Shown piece by piece: positions 18,825-29,178 of a DNA stretch of 47,710 nucleotides. This DNA is from Sphingobacteriia bacterium 28-36-52 (GTDB taxonomy: Bacteria; Bacteroidota; Bacteroidia; Chitinophagales; Chitinophagaceae), in contig NCGN01000014.1 in the NCBI GenBank assembly GCA_002281575.1, forward strand, positions 1-47,710. The letters run 5' to 3'. Numbering within the stretch: the first letter of the stretch is position 1; every line of letters starts with the position of its first letter. The position numbers and the translations under genes are program-made. The notes under the pieces are model-generated. The model did no database searches, was not told the origin of the DNA, and worked only from the letters and a program-made list of their open reading frames with translations.

Positions 18825-21113
18825 CTAATTTCCATAAACACTCAAGAATTTGATACGCATAATTTTTAACTGCTCCCAGTTAAAATCAAATTCAGATAAC
18901 TCTTCGCGAGCAACATCTAATGAAGAAGTTTCACAGCTTTTAAAATACTCGAGTATTTCATCCTGTTCGTCTTCGCCCAACCACTCATCAATAGCATAAT
19001 CTAGATTAAGCCTGGTGCCACTAGCAGCAATGGTTTCCATTTCTTCTAACAACTGATCTAATTTTAAATCTTTGTTTTTAGCAATGGTTTCTAAGGGTAT
19101 TTTTTTATCTACATTTTGAATAATATAGATTTTATTACTAGCAGCATTAGCTACACTGCGCATGACAAAATCATCTGGCTTTTCAATATCATTTTCTGCT
19201 ACATAAGTGGCAATTAAATCAACAAAAGGTTTGCCGTATTTAATGGCTTTCCCCTTGCTTACCCCTTGACATTTGTTCATTTCGTCTAATGTGGTAGGAT
19301 ATAGGGTTGCCATATCTTGTAAAGAACTCTCTAAGAAAATCACAAATGGAGGAAGGCTTTTTTTCTTTGCTTCTTTTTGTCTGAGTTCTTTTAACATCGC
19401 AAATAATTTCTCATCTGCAGCAGCACCTGTTTGGGCAGCGCCTTCACCCTCTTCATCATCGGCATTGGCATCTTCAAATAAATTATTCAATACCATTTTA
19501 AAGGAACTGGGCTTCTTTAAAAATTTCTGGCCTTTGTCGCTAGATTTTATCAAACCATATTCCTCTATATCCTTAATAAGCAAATTCTCTAAAAGCATTT
19601 GTCTAATTAAGCTATTCCATAAATGAGGCTCTTTATCTTTTCCAATTCCAAACACAGGTGAAGCATCATGGCGGAACATTGTTATTTGTGGCGTGAGTTT
19701 ACCCAACAATACATTCACTACATAATCAGTAACAAATCTTCCGTCTAAAGCATTTACTACTTTAAGCACTTTTACTACTTCCTCTTTAGCTTCAAATTTT
19801 TCTTTTGGATTCTTACAGTTATCACATAAACCACAGTTTTCTGTTTCGGTATCTTCACCAAAATAATGCAATAAGATTTTTCTTCTGCATACTGCACTTT
19901 CAGAATAAGCTACCATTTCATCAATTAACTGCGCACCCACTTCACGCTCACTCAATGGTTTATCGCGCATTAAATGCTCTAACTTTGAAACATCTTTGTG
20001 AGAATAATACAACACACAAATCCCTTCTAAACCATCCCTTCCAGCTCTACCCGTTTCTTGATAATAATTCTCAATTGATTTGGGAATATTAAAATGTATC
20101 ACAAACCGAATATCTGGCTTGTCAATACCCATACCAAATGCAATTGTAGCAACAATTACTTGAACATCTTCGTTTAAAAACTGGTCTTGTCTGTCTGCCC
20201 TCAATTTTTGGTCTAGACCAGCATGATACGCTACAGCTTTTATTTTATTAGCCACCAATAACTCAGCTAATTCTTCCGTCGTTTTTCGATTCAGCGTGTA
20301 AATAATCCCACTCTTCCCCTTATGCTGACTAATGAATTTTACAATACTTTTTACCGTTTGTTCCTTTTGGATTTTAGGTAAAATTTCGTAGAAAAGATTG
20401 GTTCTATTAAAAGAAGAGATGAAAATATTTGCTTCTCTTAACCCCAAGTTCTTTACAATATCACTCTGTACTTTAGGTGTAGCGGTTGCCGTTAAAGCAA
20501 TCACTGGAACGTCTGGATTAATGATATCCATCATTTCCCTTAATCTACGATACTCAGGCCTGAAATCGTGCCCCCACTCCGAAATACAGTGTGCCTCATC
20601 TACTGCAAAAAAAGAAATTTTAAGGTCACTAAAATATTCCAGATTTTCTTGTTTCGTTAGGGTTTCTGGGGCTACATAGAGTAACTTGGTTTTGCCGCTG
20701 TTTAAATCGTCCTTAACCGCTTTTATTTGCCCCTTATTTAAAGAAGAATTTAAAAAATGGGCTACTTCATCATTTTCGCTATATCCCCTTACTAAATCAA
20801 CCTGATTTTTCATCAAGGCAATTAAAGGCGAAACAATGATGGCACAGCCTTCCAATATTAGAGCAGGCAATTGGTAACAAAGGCTTTTACCACCGCCCGT
20901 TGGCATGATTACAAAAGTATCTTTCCCATCGAGCAAGCTATTAATGGCCGACTCTTGTGTTCCTTTAAATTCTTTGAAACCAAAATATTGTTCCAAAGCC
21001 GAGTGAATGGGATATTGATGAGTTGATCCTAAGGCTTTTGAAGAAACAGCCTTTTTAGTTGCAGTTTTTTTTATTGCAGTCTTTGACGGAGCTTTTGTGG
21101 TACTAGTTGCCAT
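18825..21113 (-). CDS. recQ: ATP-dependent DNA helicase RecQ
   Basis: A 762-residue 3'-to-5' DNA helicase for recombination and fork repair. It has Walker A ([14 protein letters not shown]), DEAH in [24 protein letters not shown], helicase C motifs ([29 protein letters not shown]), and RQC zinc cysteines ([11 protein letters not shown]...[10 protein letters not shown]). A winged-helix region and an HRDC-like region ([19 protein letters not shown]) follow. The first ~27 residues are a Lys/Ala/Thr-rich tail unlike the core and may be a DNA-binding extension. The C-terminal ~100 residues extend beyond HRDC, making it longer than E. coli RecQ. Confidence 0.95.
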   Translation of the reverse strand: MATSTTKAPSKTAIKKTATKKAVSSKALGSTHQYPIHSALEQYFGFKEFKGTQESAINSLLDGKDTFVIMPTGGGKSLCYQLPALILEGCAIIVSPLIALMKNQVDLVRGYSENDEVAHFLNSSLNKGQIKAVKDDLNSGKTKLLYVAPETLTKQENLEYFSDLKISFFAVDEAHCISEWGHDFRPEYRRLREMMDIINPDVPVIALTATATPKVQSDIVKNLGLREANIFISSFNRTNLFYEILPKIQKEQTVKSIVKFISQHKGKSGIIYTLNRKTTEELAELLVANKIKAVAYHAGLDQKLRADRQDQFLNEDVQVIVATIAFGMGIDKPDIRFVIHFNIPKSIENYYQETGRAGRDGLEGICVLYYSHKDVSKLEHLMRDKPLSEREVGAQLIDEMVAYSESAVCRRKILLHYFGEDTETENCGLCDNCKNPKEKFEAKEEVVKVLKVVNALDGRFVTDYVVNVLLGKLTPQITMFRHDASPVFGIGKDKEPHLWNSLIRQMLLENLLIKDIEEYGLIKSSDKGQKFLKKPSSFKMVLNNLFEDANADDEEGEGAAQTGAAADEKLFAMLKELRQKEAKKKSLPPFVIFLESSLQDMATLYPTTLDEMNKCQGVSKGKAIKYGKPFVDLIATYVAENDIEKPDDFVMRSVANAASNKIYIIQNVDKKIPLETIAKNKDLKLDQLLEEMETIAASGTRLNLDYAIDEWLGEDEQDEILEYFKSCETSSLDVAREELSEFDFNWEQLKIMRIKFLSVYGN

Positions 21114-21268
21114 TGGGGGATATCAGTTTTCTATAGCTAAGAACATTCTATGCTTGTAAAAGTTAAACAATTTTTGCTATTTTTCCTTGAATATTTCAAC
21201 ATTTATATTGAAATCAAGGCCTTTTTGCAAAAGGGGAACGAAGTTAATGAATACCTTATGCATTACCC

Positions 21269-21295
21269 TTGCTAAGCTGTTAAAGTTTACCTTTG
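21269..21295 (+). promoter_or_regulatory. Candidate promoter for the kdsD gene
   Basis: A perfect TAnnTTTG box (TACCTTTG, 21288-21295) lies 6 bases before the ATG, with TTG at 21269-21271. The 16-base spacer is slightly shorter than usual. If used, the transcript would be leaderless or nearly so. Confidence 0.42.
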
Positions 21296-21301
21296 CCAAG
21301 C

Positions 21302-22264
21302 ATGAATACAAATATCCAAGCACTAGCACAACAAACAATTGAAACAGAAGCTTCTGCCGTATTGGGTTTGAAAGCATTTATTGATAAAGACTTTGAAAAA
21401 ATAATTCAATCCATTCATGAGGCAAAAGGCCGATTAATTGTGAGTGGAATTGGCAAAAGTGCTATTGTAGCACAGAAAATAGTAGCAACCCTTAATTCTA
21501 CAGGTACTCCAGCATTGTTTATGCATGCAGCAGATGCGATACATGGAGATTTAGGCATGATTACCCCAGATGATGTGGTCATGCTCATAAGTAAAAGTGG
21601 GGAAAGCCCTGAAATTAAAGTGCTCATTCCTTTAATAAACAATTTTGGAAATTTATTGATTGGGATGGTGGGCAATATGGATAGCTTTTTGGCAAAGCAA
21701 TCCAATTTAGTCATAAACACCACTGTAGAAAAAGAAGCCTGTCCCAATAATCTGGCTCCTACCAGTAGCACCACTGCACAGATGGTGATGGGAGATGTGT
21801 TAGCAGTTTGTTTAATGCAACTGAATCAGTTCAATAATAGGGATTTTGCTAAATTTCATCCAGGGGGTAATTTGGGAAAGCGACTTTATTTGCGGGTAGA
21901 AGATTTATCAAAAGCCAATGAAAAACCAAAAGTGCTACCAACAGCCAATTTAAAAGAAGTGATTGTAGAAATCACTCAAAATAGGATGGGGGTTACAGCG
22001 GTGGTTGACGAAAATATGGAATTGAAAGGTATTATTACGGATGGAGACCTCAGACGAATGCTCGAAAAAACCAGTGATATCAGTCAAATTTGTGCTGCCG
22101 ATATTTTATCGGGTAACCCAGTCACTATAGACCCGCAAGCAATGGCAGTGGAAGCACTTGAATTACTTAAAAAACACGATATCAGCCAATTGGTGGTAGC
22201 AGAAAAAAACATTTACAAAGGCATCATTCATTTACATGATTTAATAAAGGAAGGAATTGTTTAA
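21302..22264 (+). CDS. kdsD: Arabinose-5-phosphate isomerase (KpsF/GutQ type)
   Basis: A 320-residue enzyme interconverting ribulose-5-phosphate and arabinose-5-phosphate, the entry to Kdo synthesis for lipopolysaccharide. A SIS domain (VSGIGKSAIVAQKIVATLNSTG, ISKSGESPEI, CPNNLAPTSSTT) is followed by two CBS domains (from about residue 200; GVTAVVDENMELKGIITDGDLRR and ISQLVVAEKNIYKGIIHLHDL). ATG 21302 is preferred over TTG 21293. It lies upstream of a GDP-mannose enzyme gene, consistent with a surface-glycan cluster. Confidence 0.93.
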   Translation: MNTNIQALAQQTIETEASAVLGLKAFIDKDFEKIIQSIHEAKGRLIVSGIGKSAIVAQKIVATLNSTGTPALFMHAADAIHGDLGMITPDDVVMLISKSGESPEIKVLIPLINNFGNLLIGMVGNMDSFLAKQSNLVINTTVEKEACPNNLAPTSSTTAQMVMGDVLAVCLMQLNQFNNRDFAKFHPGGNLGKRLYLRVEDLSKANEKPKVLPTANLKEVIVEITQNRMGVTAVVDENMELKGIITDGDLRRMLEKTSDISQICAADILSGNPVTIDPQAMAVEALELLKKHDISQLVVAEKNIYKGIIHLHDLIKEGIV

Positions 22265-22323
22265 ATAAAGCAATAAGTTTACAGCGCGTTCGTTTTTTAA
22301 GCGCACAATAAAGCCTATTTAAT

Positions 22324-23406
22324 ATGAATCAACACCATTATGTAGCCATTATGGCCGGAGGGATTGGAAGTCGTTTTTGGCCACAGAGCAGAACGAGTTA
22401 TCCAAAACAGTTCCTAGATATTTTAAATACCGGAAAGTCTTTAATTAGATGGACCTACGAAAGATATGCGGCATTTATTCCTAACGAAAATATTTTTATT
22501 GTTACATCGGATGAGTATGTTTCGATTGTGCAAGAACAGCTACCAGAATTAGACCCTGCAAATATTCTTGCAGAGCCGAGTAGAAAAAATACCGCACCCT
22601 GTGTTGCTTATATTTCTTACAAATTATTACAAAAAGATCCTGAAGCAGCTTTAATAGTAGCGCCAAGCGATCATATGATTTTGGATAATGAAAATTTCAG
22701 AAAAATCACTTTACAAGCTTTAGATTTTGTATCGAATATCAAGTCTTTGGTAACCTTAGGGATTAAACCCACTCATCCAAATACAGGTTATGGGTATATT
22801 CAGCATGAACCCATGCAAGTAGCAGAGGGAATTTATAAAGTAAAGACATTCACCGAGAAGCCTAACCTAGAATTGGCAAAGACCTTTTTGGCCAGTGGAG
22901 ATTTCCTATGGAATGCCGGTATTTTTGTTTGGCAAGTTAAAAATGTGATGAAAGCATTTGAACAATATCAACCAGAAATGTATGAATTGTTTGATGCAGA
23001 GAAAGCCCATTTTAATACGCCTGCCGAGAAGGAAGCAATCAATAGAATTTATCCGCTTTGTACCAATGTTTCCATAGACTTTGCTATTATGGAAAAAGCA
23101 GATAATGTGTATGTTATTCCATCATCATTCGGATGGAGCGATTTAGGTACTTGGAATAGTGCATATGATAACTTAGAAAAAGATTACTTAGGCAATGCAG
23201 TTGCATCAGAAAATGTGATTGTAATAGATGCTACTAAGTGTATGGTTTCTGCACCAAAAGAAAAGCTATTACTCTTACAAGGATTAGACGACTTTATTGT
23301 AGTTGATACGCCTGATGTTCTAATGATTTGTAAAAAAGAAAAAGAACAAGCCATTAAAGAGTATGTTGCTGAGGTAAAACGCAATAAAGGCGACCAATAC
23401 TTATAA
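22324..23406 (+). CDS. manC: Mannose-1-phosphate guanylyltransferase
   Basis: A 360-residue nucleotidyltransferase making GDP-mannose from mannose-1-phosphate and GTP. The N-terminal signature AIMAGGIGSRFWPQSR and the later FTEKPNLELA...FLWNAGIFVW and FGWSDLGTWNS blocks are diagnostic. It ends after the nucleotidyltransferase domain and a short C-terminal part and lacks the fused phosphomannose isomerase of bifunctional ManC/AlgA. It follows kdsD by 59 bases and precedes the ketosynthase gene by 10. GDP-mannose would feed exopolysaccharide or LPS glycans. Confidence 0.93.
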   Translation: MNQHHYVAIMAGGIGSRFWPQSRTSYPKQFLDILNTGKSLIRWTYERYAAFIPNENIFIVTSDEYVSIVQEQLPELDPANILAEPSRKNTAPCVAYISYKLLQKDPEAALIVAPSDHMILDNENFRKITLQALDFVSNIKSLVTLGIKPTHPNTGYGYIQHEPMQVAEGIYKVKTFTEKPNLELAKTFLASGDFLWNAGIFVWQVKNVMKAFEQYQPEMYELFDAEKAHFNTPAEKEAINRIYPLCTNVSIDFAIMEKADNVYVIPSSFGWSDLGTWNSAYDNLEKDYLGNAVASENVIVIDATKCMVSAPKEKLLLLQGLDDFIVVDTPDVLMICKKEKEQAIKEYVAEVKRNKGDQYL

Positions 23407-23416
23407 ATAGGGAACG

Positions 23417-24493
23417 ATGGCCATACGAACAGTTATTACTGGAACAGGAAGTTATATTCCTCCACATATTAAAACGAATAAAGATTTTGCGTCGCAAGAT
23501 TTTTATGGGGAGGATCATGTTAAAATAGCAACTGCATCGTCGGAAATTGTAGAGAAATTTAAAGATATCACAGGCATTGAAGAACGCCGTTATGCGGGCA
23601 ATGAATTCACTGCTTGTGATATGGGTGCCATCGCTGGAAAACACGCTATTGAAGACGCTGGTATAGACCATGAAACCATCGATCAAATTATTGTAGCACA
23701 TAATTTCGGGAATGTTTTAAAAAATACCATCCAATCTGATGCAGTGCCTTCATTGGCATCCCATATCAAACATGCTTTAGGTATTATTAATCCTAACTGT
23801 GTTGCCTATGATGTATTATTTGGTTGTCCGGGTTGGATTTTAGGGGTTACACAAGCCGATGCTTTTATCAAAGCTGGTTTAGCAAAAAGATGCTTGGTGA
23901 TAGGAACCGAAACACTTAGTAGGGTGATAGATCAATATGATAGAGACAGTATGATTTTTAGTGATGGGGCTGGAGCTACAATCATTGAGGGAGTTGAAGG
24001 GGATGAAACAGATTCAGGTATTATTGCCAGCAGTATGCAAAGTCATTGTAACGATGAACTCAAATATATTACAATGGGTAAGTCATACCTACCCGATGCA
24101 GACCCAGCAGTAAGGTATATTAAAATGAAGGGCAGAAAAGTGTATGAATATGCCATCAAAAATGTACCACTTGCCATGAAAGCCTGCTTAGAAAAAAGTG
24201 GTGTCGAAGTAACTGAAGTAAAAAAGTTTTTCTTGCACCAAGCCAATGAAAAAATGGATGAGGGATTCATTAAAGCATTGTTTAAACTCTATGGAATTAA
24301 AGAAGTTCCAAAAGATATCATGCCAATGAGTATACATAAACTAGGCAATAGCTCGGTAGCCACCATACCTACTTTATACGATTTAGTAAATAGAGGCGAA
24401 TTAAACGAACATCAACTCGAAAAAGGTGATATTGTAATGTTCGCATCTGTTGGGGCTGGCATGAATATCAACGCCATTTGTTATAGGGTATAA
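23417..24493 (+). CDS. Beta-ketoacyl-ACP synthase III-like (FabH-like)
   Basis: A 358-residue thiolase-fold condensing enzyme. The catalytic triad is readable: Cys137 in LFGCPGWILG, His in FFLHQANEKMD, and Asn in KLGNSSVATIP. It is about 30 residues longer than housekeeping FabH, and the Cys context (GCPGW) differs from the usual ACSGF, suggesting a specialised paralogue rather than the primary fatty-acid initiation enzyme. Located after glycan precursor genes, it may act in lipid or secondary-lipid synthesis. A hairpin just after the stop (24500-24530) is imperfect and better oriented for the opposite strand. Confidence 0.87.
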   Translation: MAIRTVITGTGSYIPPHIKTNKDFASQDFYGEDHVKIATASSEIVEKFKDITGIEERRYAGNEFTACDMGAIAGKHAIEDAGIDHETIDQIIVAHNFGNVLKNTIQSDAVPSLASHIKHALGIINPNCVAYDVLFGCPGWILGVTQADAFIKAGLAKRCLVIGTETLSRVIDQYDRDSMIFSDGAGATIIEGVEGDETDSGIIASSMQSHCNDELKYITMGKSYLPDADPAVRYIKMKGRKVYEYAIKNVPLAMKACLEKSGVEVTEVKKFFLHQANEKMDEGFIKALFKLYGIKEVPKDIMPMSIHKLGNSSVATIPTLYDLVNRGELNEHQLEKGDIVMFASVGAGMNINAICYRV

Positions 24494-24622
24494 AAAAGGC
24501 CGCAGACCTTTCGGATTGCGACCTAAAAATTAACTACCCCCCGATAATTAATTAGTGCAAACTTAGTTCAATAGTTTAGTCCCAACAACTGTGTAATTAC
24601 TCAGTTTTTACTATATTAGGGT

Positions 24623-25363
24623 ATGAACAAATCCAATAAGACGCCTGAAATAGACCCATCAGTCGTAACTGATTTGCCAGCAGATACCAGTAGCAGCCTT
24701 TATAAACAATATAAAAGAAGCTTAATTCGGTTTCCAGACGAAGCCATTTATATTTATTCTTTCAAAGAAAAGAAGCTGATTTATGCAGATGGATGGGAAG
24801 AAACATTGGGTTTTAAAGACGATGAGATAACCCTGCAGACCATTATTAAGCAAACAGATGCTAGTTACGTTTCTTTTGCACACGAGATCAATGCAAAAAC
24901 GATAGATTTTATTTTAAGTAAAAAAACAGGAATCAAAAATTACAGCTTCACTGTTGAATTAAAAAAAATTCACCGAGATGGAAGCATGGTTCCTATGGAA
25001 GTTAAAATAGGTATACTCTCCGTAGATGAAGATGGGATGGTTAATCATATTATTGGTCGATTTAGAATTAATCGGAACCTACATTTAGGAATGGTCATGC
25101 GCTATGATGTGCATGGACCCGACAAAGAGGAATTTGAAAAAGTAATCAATAAGGCTGTTCAAAAATTTTTAACCATATCGGGTAAAGAAAAAGAAGCGCT
25201 AAAATATGTTGCCAAAGGTTATTCTTTTAAAGAAATAGCAGATGAACTGGGTGTTTCAGCATCTGCTATAGAAAAAAGAATACAGCCTTTGTACAAACGA
25301 TTCAATGTAAAGAACCTAACACAATTGGTTAGTTTTGCCTATGAAAATTACATTCTTCCTTAA
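24623..25363 (+). CDS. PAS-LuxR-type transcriptional regulator
   Basis: A 246-residue regulator. A PAS domain occupies about residues 30-145 (YIYSFKEKKLIYADGWEETLGF, a typical PAS start, and VPMEVKIGILSVDEDGMVNHIIG, a PAC-like end). A GerE/LuxR helix-turn-helix is at about 180-242 (LTISGKEKEALKYVAKGYSF, then IADELGVSASAIEKRIQPLY). No receiver domain, so it probably senses its ligand directly. It lies convergently beside the peptide/propeller operon (16-base gap) and could regulate it or be unrelated. No operator could be assigned. Confidence 0.85.
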   Translation: MNKSNKTPEIDPSVVTDLPADTSSSLYKQYKRSLIRFPDEAIYIYSFKEKKLIYADGWEETLGFKDDEITLQTIIKQTDASYVSFAHEINAKTIDFILSKKTGIKNYSFTVELKKIHRDGSMVPMEVKIGILSVDEDGMVNHIIGRFRINRNLHLGMVMRYDVHGPDKEEFEKVINKAVQKFLTISGKEKEALKYVAKGYSFKEIADELGVSASAIEKRIQPLYKRFNVKNLTQLVSFAYENYILP

Positions 25364-25379
25364 TTGCTCAAAATCCATA

Positions 25380-26444
25380 TCATTTTTTGAGACCTATTAG
25401 ACTTGCATTTAACACTAATTGTGAACTTGGTTCAAAAACATAAATGGTGCTATCATCATCAGAAACTACAAATGCAGATATCTCTTTCTTGCAGTTTATT
25501 TTTTCTATCTGATTTCCATTCCAATCGTATACAAAAATGTAATTGGCTGTATTAGATTCAAGTCTTGTTTTGCCTGAATACAACAAATAAATAAATTTAT
25601 TAGTCATAAAACCATTGATAAAGGCCATTATTGCATCTTCATCTATTACGGCTTCATCCCGCCCATCTCTGAATCTGGGTGTAAATTTTGGTTCAACATT
25701 TATGGGGCCGCTAATTATTTTGCTTTTATTTGTCTTTATATCCAGTATTTCTACCTTATCGGTAAATTGATAAGCTAGAACAAGTTTATCCTTAGTTGGT
25801 TTACTAAAAAGAAAAGCCTCGTGTGCACTTTTCCAAGCATAATAAGGAATATTGGCTGGTCTTTTATTGTATACATCAAAAAGATTAATTTCTTTATTGT
25901 TGGATATATTCAATTCTTGAATTTTGTTTTCTGCGTGTGTAGAACCCTCTCCATATAAAGTAGTACCGTCTTTCATTTGTACAGTATGATAAAAATTAGG
26001 CAGTGTAAATTGATTCAGTTTTACTGGTTCTGAGGCGACACTTCCAGCAAAAGTTGCAGTTACCAGACGATTCAATGAAATATCATGAAACCAAAAAGTC
26101 TCTTTATTATAAATGCCGCCAGTGAAGCCTCCCATTGCTTCTCCTAATTTTGTTCCCCGTTTAATAAATGATCTTTTCAATTTTTTATCTACTAATGAAT
26201 ATTGGTTAAAAAAATGATTAGTCATTGCCATTAAGTCTAATAAAACCAAACTTGAGTCCGTTAAAAATAGTTGGCGAATATAACCACCCTCCAATTTTAA
26301 GTATTCAGTTAAATTCAGTTCTTTTTCTTTAGAGAATTTTTGAAATTGAATGGTATCAACTAGAATTGCTGCATTCACTTCTTGTTTTATTTGAAATAAA
26401 AAAGCAACAAGAAATAATAGTTTTAAGTAATTGTTTTTTTTCAT
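25380..26444 (-). CDS. TolB-like 6-bladed beta-propeller, secreted
   Basis: A 354-residue exported protein. A Sec signal peptide (residues 1-25, ending VNAA) precedes a propeller of the Bacteroidota TolB_like type. The diagnostic block RQLFLTDSSLVLLDL...FFNQYSLVDKKLKRSFIKRG, GEAMGGFTGGIYNKETFWFH and the late FVYDWNGNQIEK match the paralogue at 30650 almost column for column. Unlike that paralogue there is no lipobox Cys, so this copy is probably soluble in the periplasm or exported. It is last in the operon, 12 bases after the barrel gene. Function unknown. Confidence 0.78.
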   Translation of the reverse strand: MKKNNYLKLLFLVAFLFQIKQEVNAAILVDTIQFQKFSKEKELNLTEYLKLEGGYIRQLFLTDSSLVLLDLMAMTNHFFNQYSLVDKKLKRSFIKRGTKLGEAMGGFTGGIYNKETFWFHDISLNRLVTATFAGSVASEPVKLNQFTLPNFYHTVQMKDGTTLYGEGSTHAENKIQELNISNNKEINLFDVYNKRPANIPYYAWKSAHEAFLFSKPTKDKLVLAYQFTDKVEILDIKTNKSKIISGPINVEPKFTPRFRDGRDEAVIDEDAIMAFINGFMTNKFIYLLYSGKTRLESNTANYIFVYDWNGNQIEKINCKKEISAFVVSDDDSTIYVFEPSSQLVLNASLIGLKK

Positions 26445-26456
26445 AGTTATTTGTTT

Positions 26457-29177
26457 TTAAAAGTTAAATATGGCCCTTGCAATTAGCATTCTATTTCTAA
26501 GTTCAAAACTATTCACAGAAAATTGATTGGAGGATACATTGAAAATCTTATACTCTCGAATATTAAATAAATTAGTAGCTTCCAAAGAAAGATCCATTTT
26601 TTTTATTTTATAACGCATACTCGCATCCATAAAAACATAATTGATAGTTGGTTGAGTTGGTTGAGAAATATGCATATGAGTTCCTCTTACATTAAAAAAA
26701 AGTTTGTCCGTAGGATTATAACCAAAATTTATATCTTGGTTGAGTCTGCTAAACCTATTTTCTAAAGCAGCCGTATTGTTTACGTTATTATTTTGTTTAC
26801 TGCTGCTTAAACTTAAATTTGCGGAATACTTTAAAGTAAATACTTCTCCAACTTTGGCATCAATTAGTGCAGCTAGTAAAATAGCATCGTTGCTGAACGA
26901 TAGTTTTTGTCCATTGATAAATTGATTAAAAAAACTGCGCTGAAAAAATGCAGTAAACCCAATATTACCTTTTAACTTAAATAGATATTTTTTAATTGAT
27001 GCATCAATACTAATTTTACTTTGATCATTTTCAAAAGGTAATAAAACTGTTGACTGTATATTATTTGAAATAGTACTCGATAAAATAGTATTGGCTGTAA
27101 CCTTACTGTAATTCACACCCGCATTCACGAATAGTAAAATGCGGGCTCTTTGAAAATTATACTTCAAACCTGTACTAGAAGTTCTTTTTTCCTGCAGCGC
27201 TGCATCGTTTCGATTTAAGGTTTGATAATTGTTGAGTATGAGTCCTCTATATATTCCAGCTATATTACCCAAGTTGTTGTTGAATTGGTAGTCTGCTTCA
27301 ATATAATCTTCTGCATTTAAATCGTATCGGATTGTTGCCTTTGGGTTAAAAAAGAATCTTCGATTAGTGATATTGAGCTGATAATCGGATTGGTTATAGG
27401 TTATAGACTGCCATATGAATGGTAAAGAAACTGAGCTTTGCCATTTATCATTTTTATAAAAATATTTTGGAGTAAAAAATAGCTTGTTTCTTCCCCAAAT
27501 AAGTTTGTTTCCTACATCGCCAGTGTATTGGGTAATATTTCCATTTAACTGGGTAAGTTGAAGCGCAGAATTGAGTTCTTGCCATTCATTTACAATTCCT
27601 GCTTGGTATTCTTGCCTAATCCTTCCTTGAATTAAATAGGAACTAGTAAGATGATTAAAAAAAGTAGGGGTTTCAGCAAACTGTTGCACAGCTTTATAAT
27701 TGTTCCCCCCGTTTAAAATGGTAGGTTCTAAGCCAGTAAAAACATCGAGAATTTGCGGCATATTATTATAGCTAGAATTCATGCCTATATTTAAAACATT
27801 TTTTCCCTTAAGCCTAGGTATCCAATTAAAATTATTGGAAATCTCTTTTGTATTAATCAACAATTGTTGGTTAAAACCACCATTATTAAAAAGTACCGAA
27901 CTAAAATCATTATCTGAATTAGCATTAAAACTCAATTTATTTGAAATAAAACTTTTTGTTTTATTGGCTTCTAGATTAATTGAAGCGTTGAATACAAATG
28001 GTTTTCTTAAAGACTGCTGTACTTGATTAAATTGAATTGTATCGGTTAGGGTAAAATTATTGATATTGTTTTCAAAACTAAGGGTGTTTCTATCTGCAAA
28101 AAGTTGCACATTGGTTCTGATTTGAATAGTGTCTTTGGTATTATACAGGGAATTTAAATTAATTACACCCGATTTATTTTGATAATAATAAAGTTTTGGA
28201 ATATCTGGATCTGTTGTTAAAGCAGAAGAAAGCAATAAATCTGGACGTTTATTATCAATGCTGTTTAAAAAATTATCGGCTTGAAATTGTTTAAATTCAT
28301 TTTGATAATCTATACCACTGTTATTCAATTTTAGGCTATTCAGTGTTTTTAATTTCTTATTAAAAATCATGGCATTTAATTCCATATCGTACTGGCTGGG
28401 TAAACCCGCACCCAACATAGCTTGCCCTGCTAATTTTATACTATTCTCGTCTTTTAGAATAAGATTTACCGCTACATCTGTAGTGGGCAACTTGTCTTTT
28501 AAAACTTTAATAGGTTGAAAATTTCTTAGTACATCTATACTTTTAATCATGTCTTTGTTAATGGCCTTGGTAGCCAATCCATAACGTCCATCCATTAAAT
28601 CATCCCCTTGTATATACAAATTCAAAATATTTTTCCCATTAAAGGAAATTTTTCCACTTACATCCACATCCATCCCTGGAATCCGCTTTAATACATCTCC
28701 AATAGATCTATCTTCATTACGTGCAAAATAATCTACGTTATAACTAAGCGTATCTCCTTTTAAATTTATTGGGGCTATGGTTTTAACCTCCACTTTATCT
28801 AAATCAATAAATGACTCTTCTAAGAAAAATGAATAAAAACTGGTTTCCCAATCCAGCAACTTTAGCGTTTTTTTATAACCGAGTGATATTAATTCTAGAT
28901 AAAGCGAATCACTTTGCAGCATATTGGTAAAGTTTATACTGAATTCACCTAAGTTATTGGTTATAGAATAGTGACGTGTTTGGAGGGTTTTGTTTTTAAT
29001 AAGCACACTTACATTAGCGATGGGTTTGTTTGTTTTTTTATCTTTTACAACACCTGTTATGGTTTTGCTTTGTGGATATGCGGTTGTAAAAACAAGTAAT
29101 GCAAAGCCTGTAAATAGTATTTTACATTTTGCTTTTAATTGCTTTAAAAGGAGCCTATGAGTTTTAAAATTTAGCAT
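26457..29177 (-). CDS. Outer-membrane beta-barrel with CarboxypepD_reg and plug-like domains
   Basis: A 906-residue outer-membrane protein. A signal segment (about residues 15-36) is followed by a carboxypeptidase-regulatory-like domain (KTITGVVKDKKTNKPIANVS). A plug-like domain follows (DVLKRIPGMDVDVSGKISF, LNLYIQGDDLMDGRYG). A long Asn/aromatic-rich barrel ends in ...MLIARAIFNF, a typical terminal aromatic BAM signal. It resembles TonB-dependent receptors and the OMP_b-brl families, but no SusD partner is present. The GLPGLI gene lies 1 base upstream, a pairing common in Bacteroidota. It may be the outer-membrane port for the peptide made in this operon, or the receptor that recognises it. 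Confidence 0.85.
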   Translation of the reverse strand: MLNFKTHRLLLKQLKAKCKILFTGFALLVFTTAYPQSKTITGVVKDKKTNKPIANVSVLIKNKTLQTRHYSITNNLGEFSINFTNMLQSDSLYLELISLGYKKTLKLLDWETSFYSFFLEESFIDLDKVEVKTIAPINLKGDTLSYNVDYFARNEDRSIGDVLKRIPGMDVDVSGKISFNGKNILNLYIQGDDLMDGRYGLATKAINKDMIKSIDVLRNFQPIKVLKDKLPTTDVAVNLILKDENSIKLAGQAMLGAGLPSQYDMELNAMIFNKKLKTLNSLKLNNSGIDYQNEFKQFQADNFLNSIDNKRPDLLLSSALTTDPDIPKLYYYQNKSGVINLNSLYNTKDTIQIRTNVQLFADRNTLSFENNINNFTLTDTIQFNQVQQSLRKPFVFNASINLEANKTKSFISNKLSFNANSDNDFSSVLFNNGGFNQQLLINTKEISNNFNWIPRLKGKNVLNIGMNSSYNNMPQILDVFTGLEPTILNGGNNYKAVQQFAETPTFFNHLTSSYLIQGRIRQEYQAGIVNEWQELNSALQLTQLNGNITQYTGDVGNKLIWGRNKLFFTPKYFYKNDKWQSSVSLPFIWQSITYNQSDYQLNITNRRFFFNPKATIRYDLNAEDYIEADYQFNNNLGNIAGIYRGLILNNYQTLNRNDAALQEKRTSSTGLKYNFQRARILLFVNAGVNYSKVTANTILSSTISNNIQSTVLLPFENDQSKISIDASIKKYLFKLKGNIGFTAFFQRSFFNQFINGQKLSFSNDAILLAALIDAKVGEVFTLKYSANLSLSSSKQNNNVNNTAALENRFSRLNQDINFGYNPTDKLFFNVRGTHMHISQPTQPTINYVFMDASMRYKIKKMDLSLEATNLFNIREYKIFNVSSNQFSVNSFELRNRMLIARAIFNF

Positions 29178-29178
29178 C

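Noticed and set aside
24494..24535. Hairpin after the FabH-like gene
   Set aside because: The 8-bp stem has a mismatch and the only T-run is on the minus strand, where no gene ends; too weak to call a terminator.
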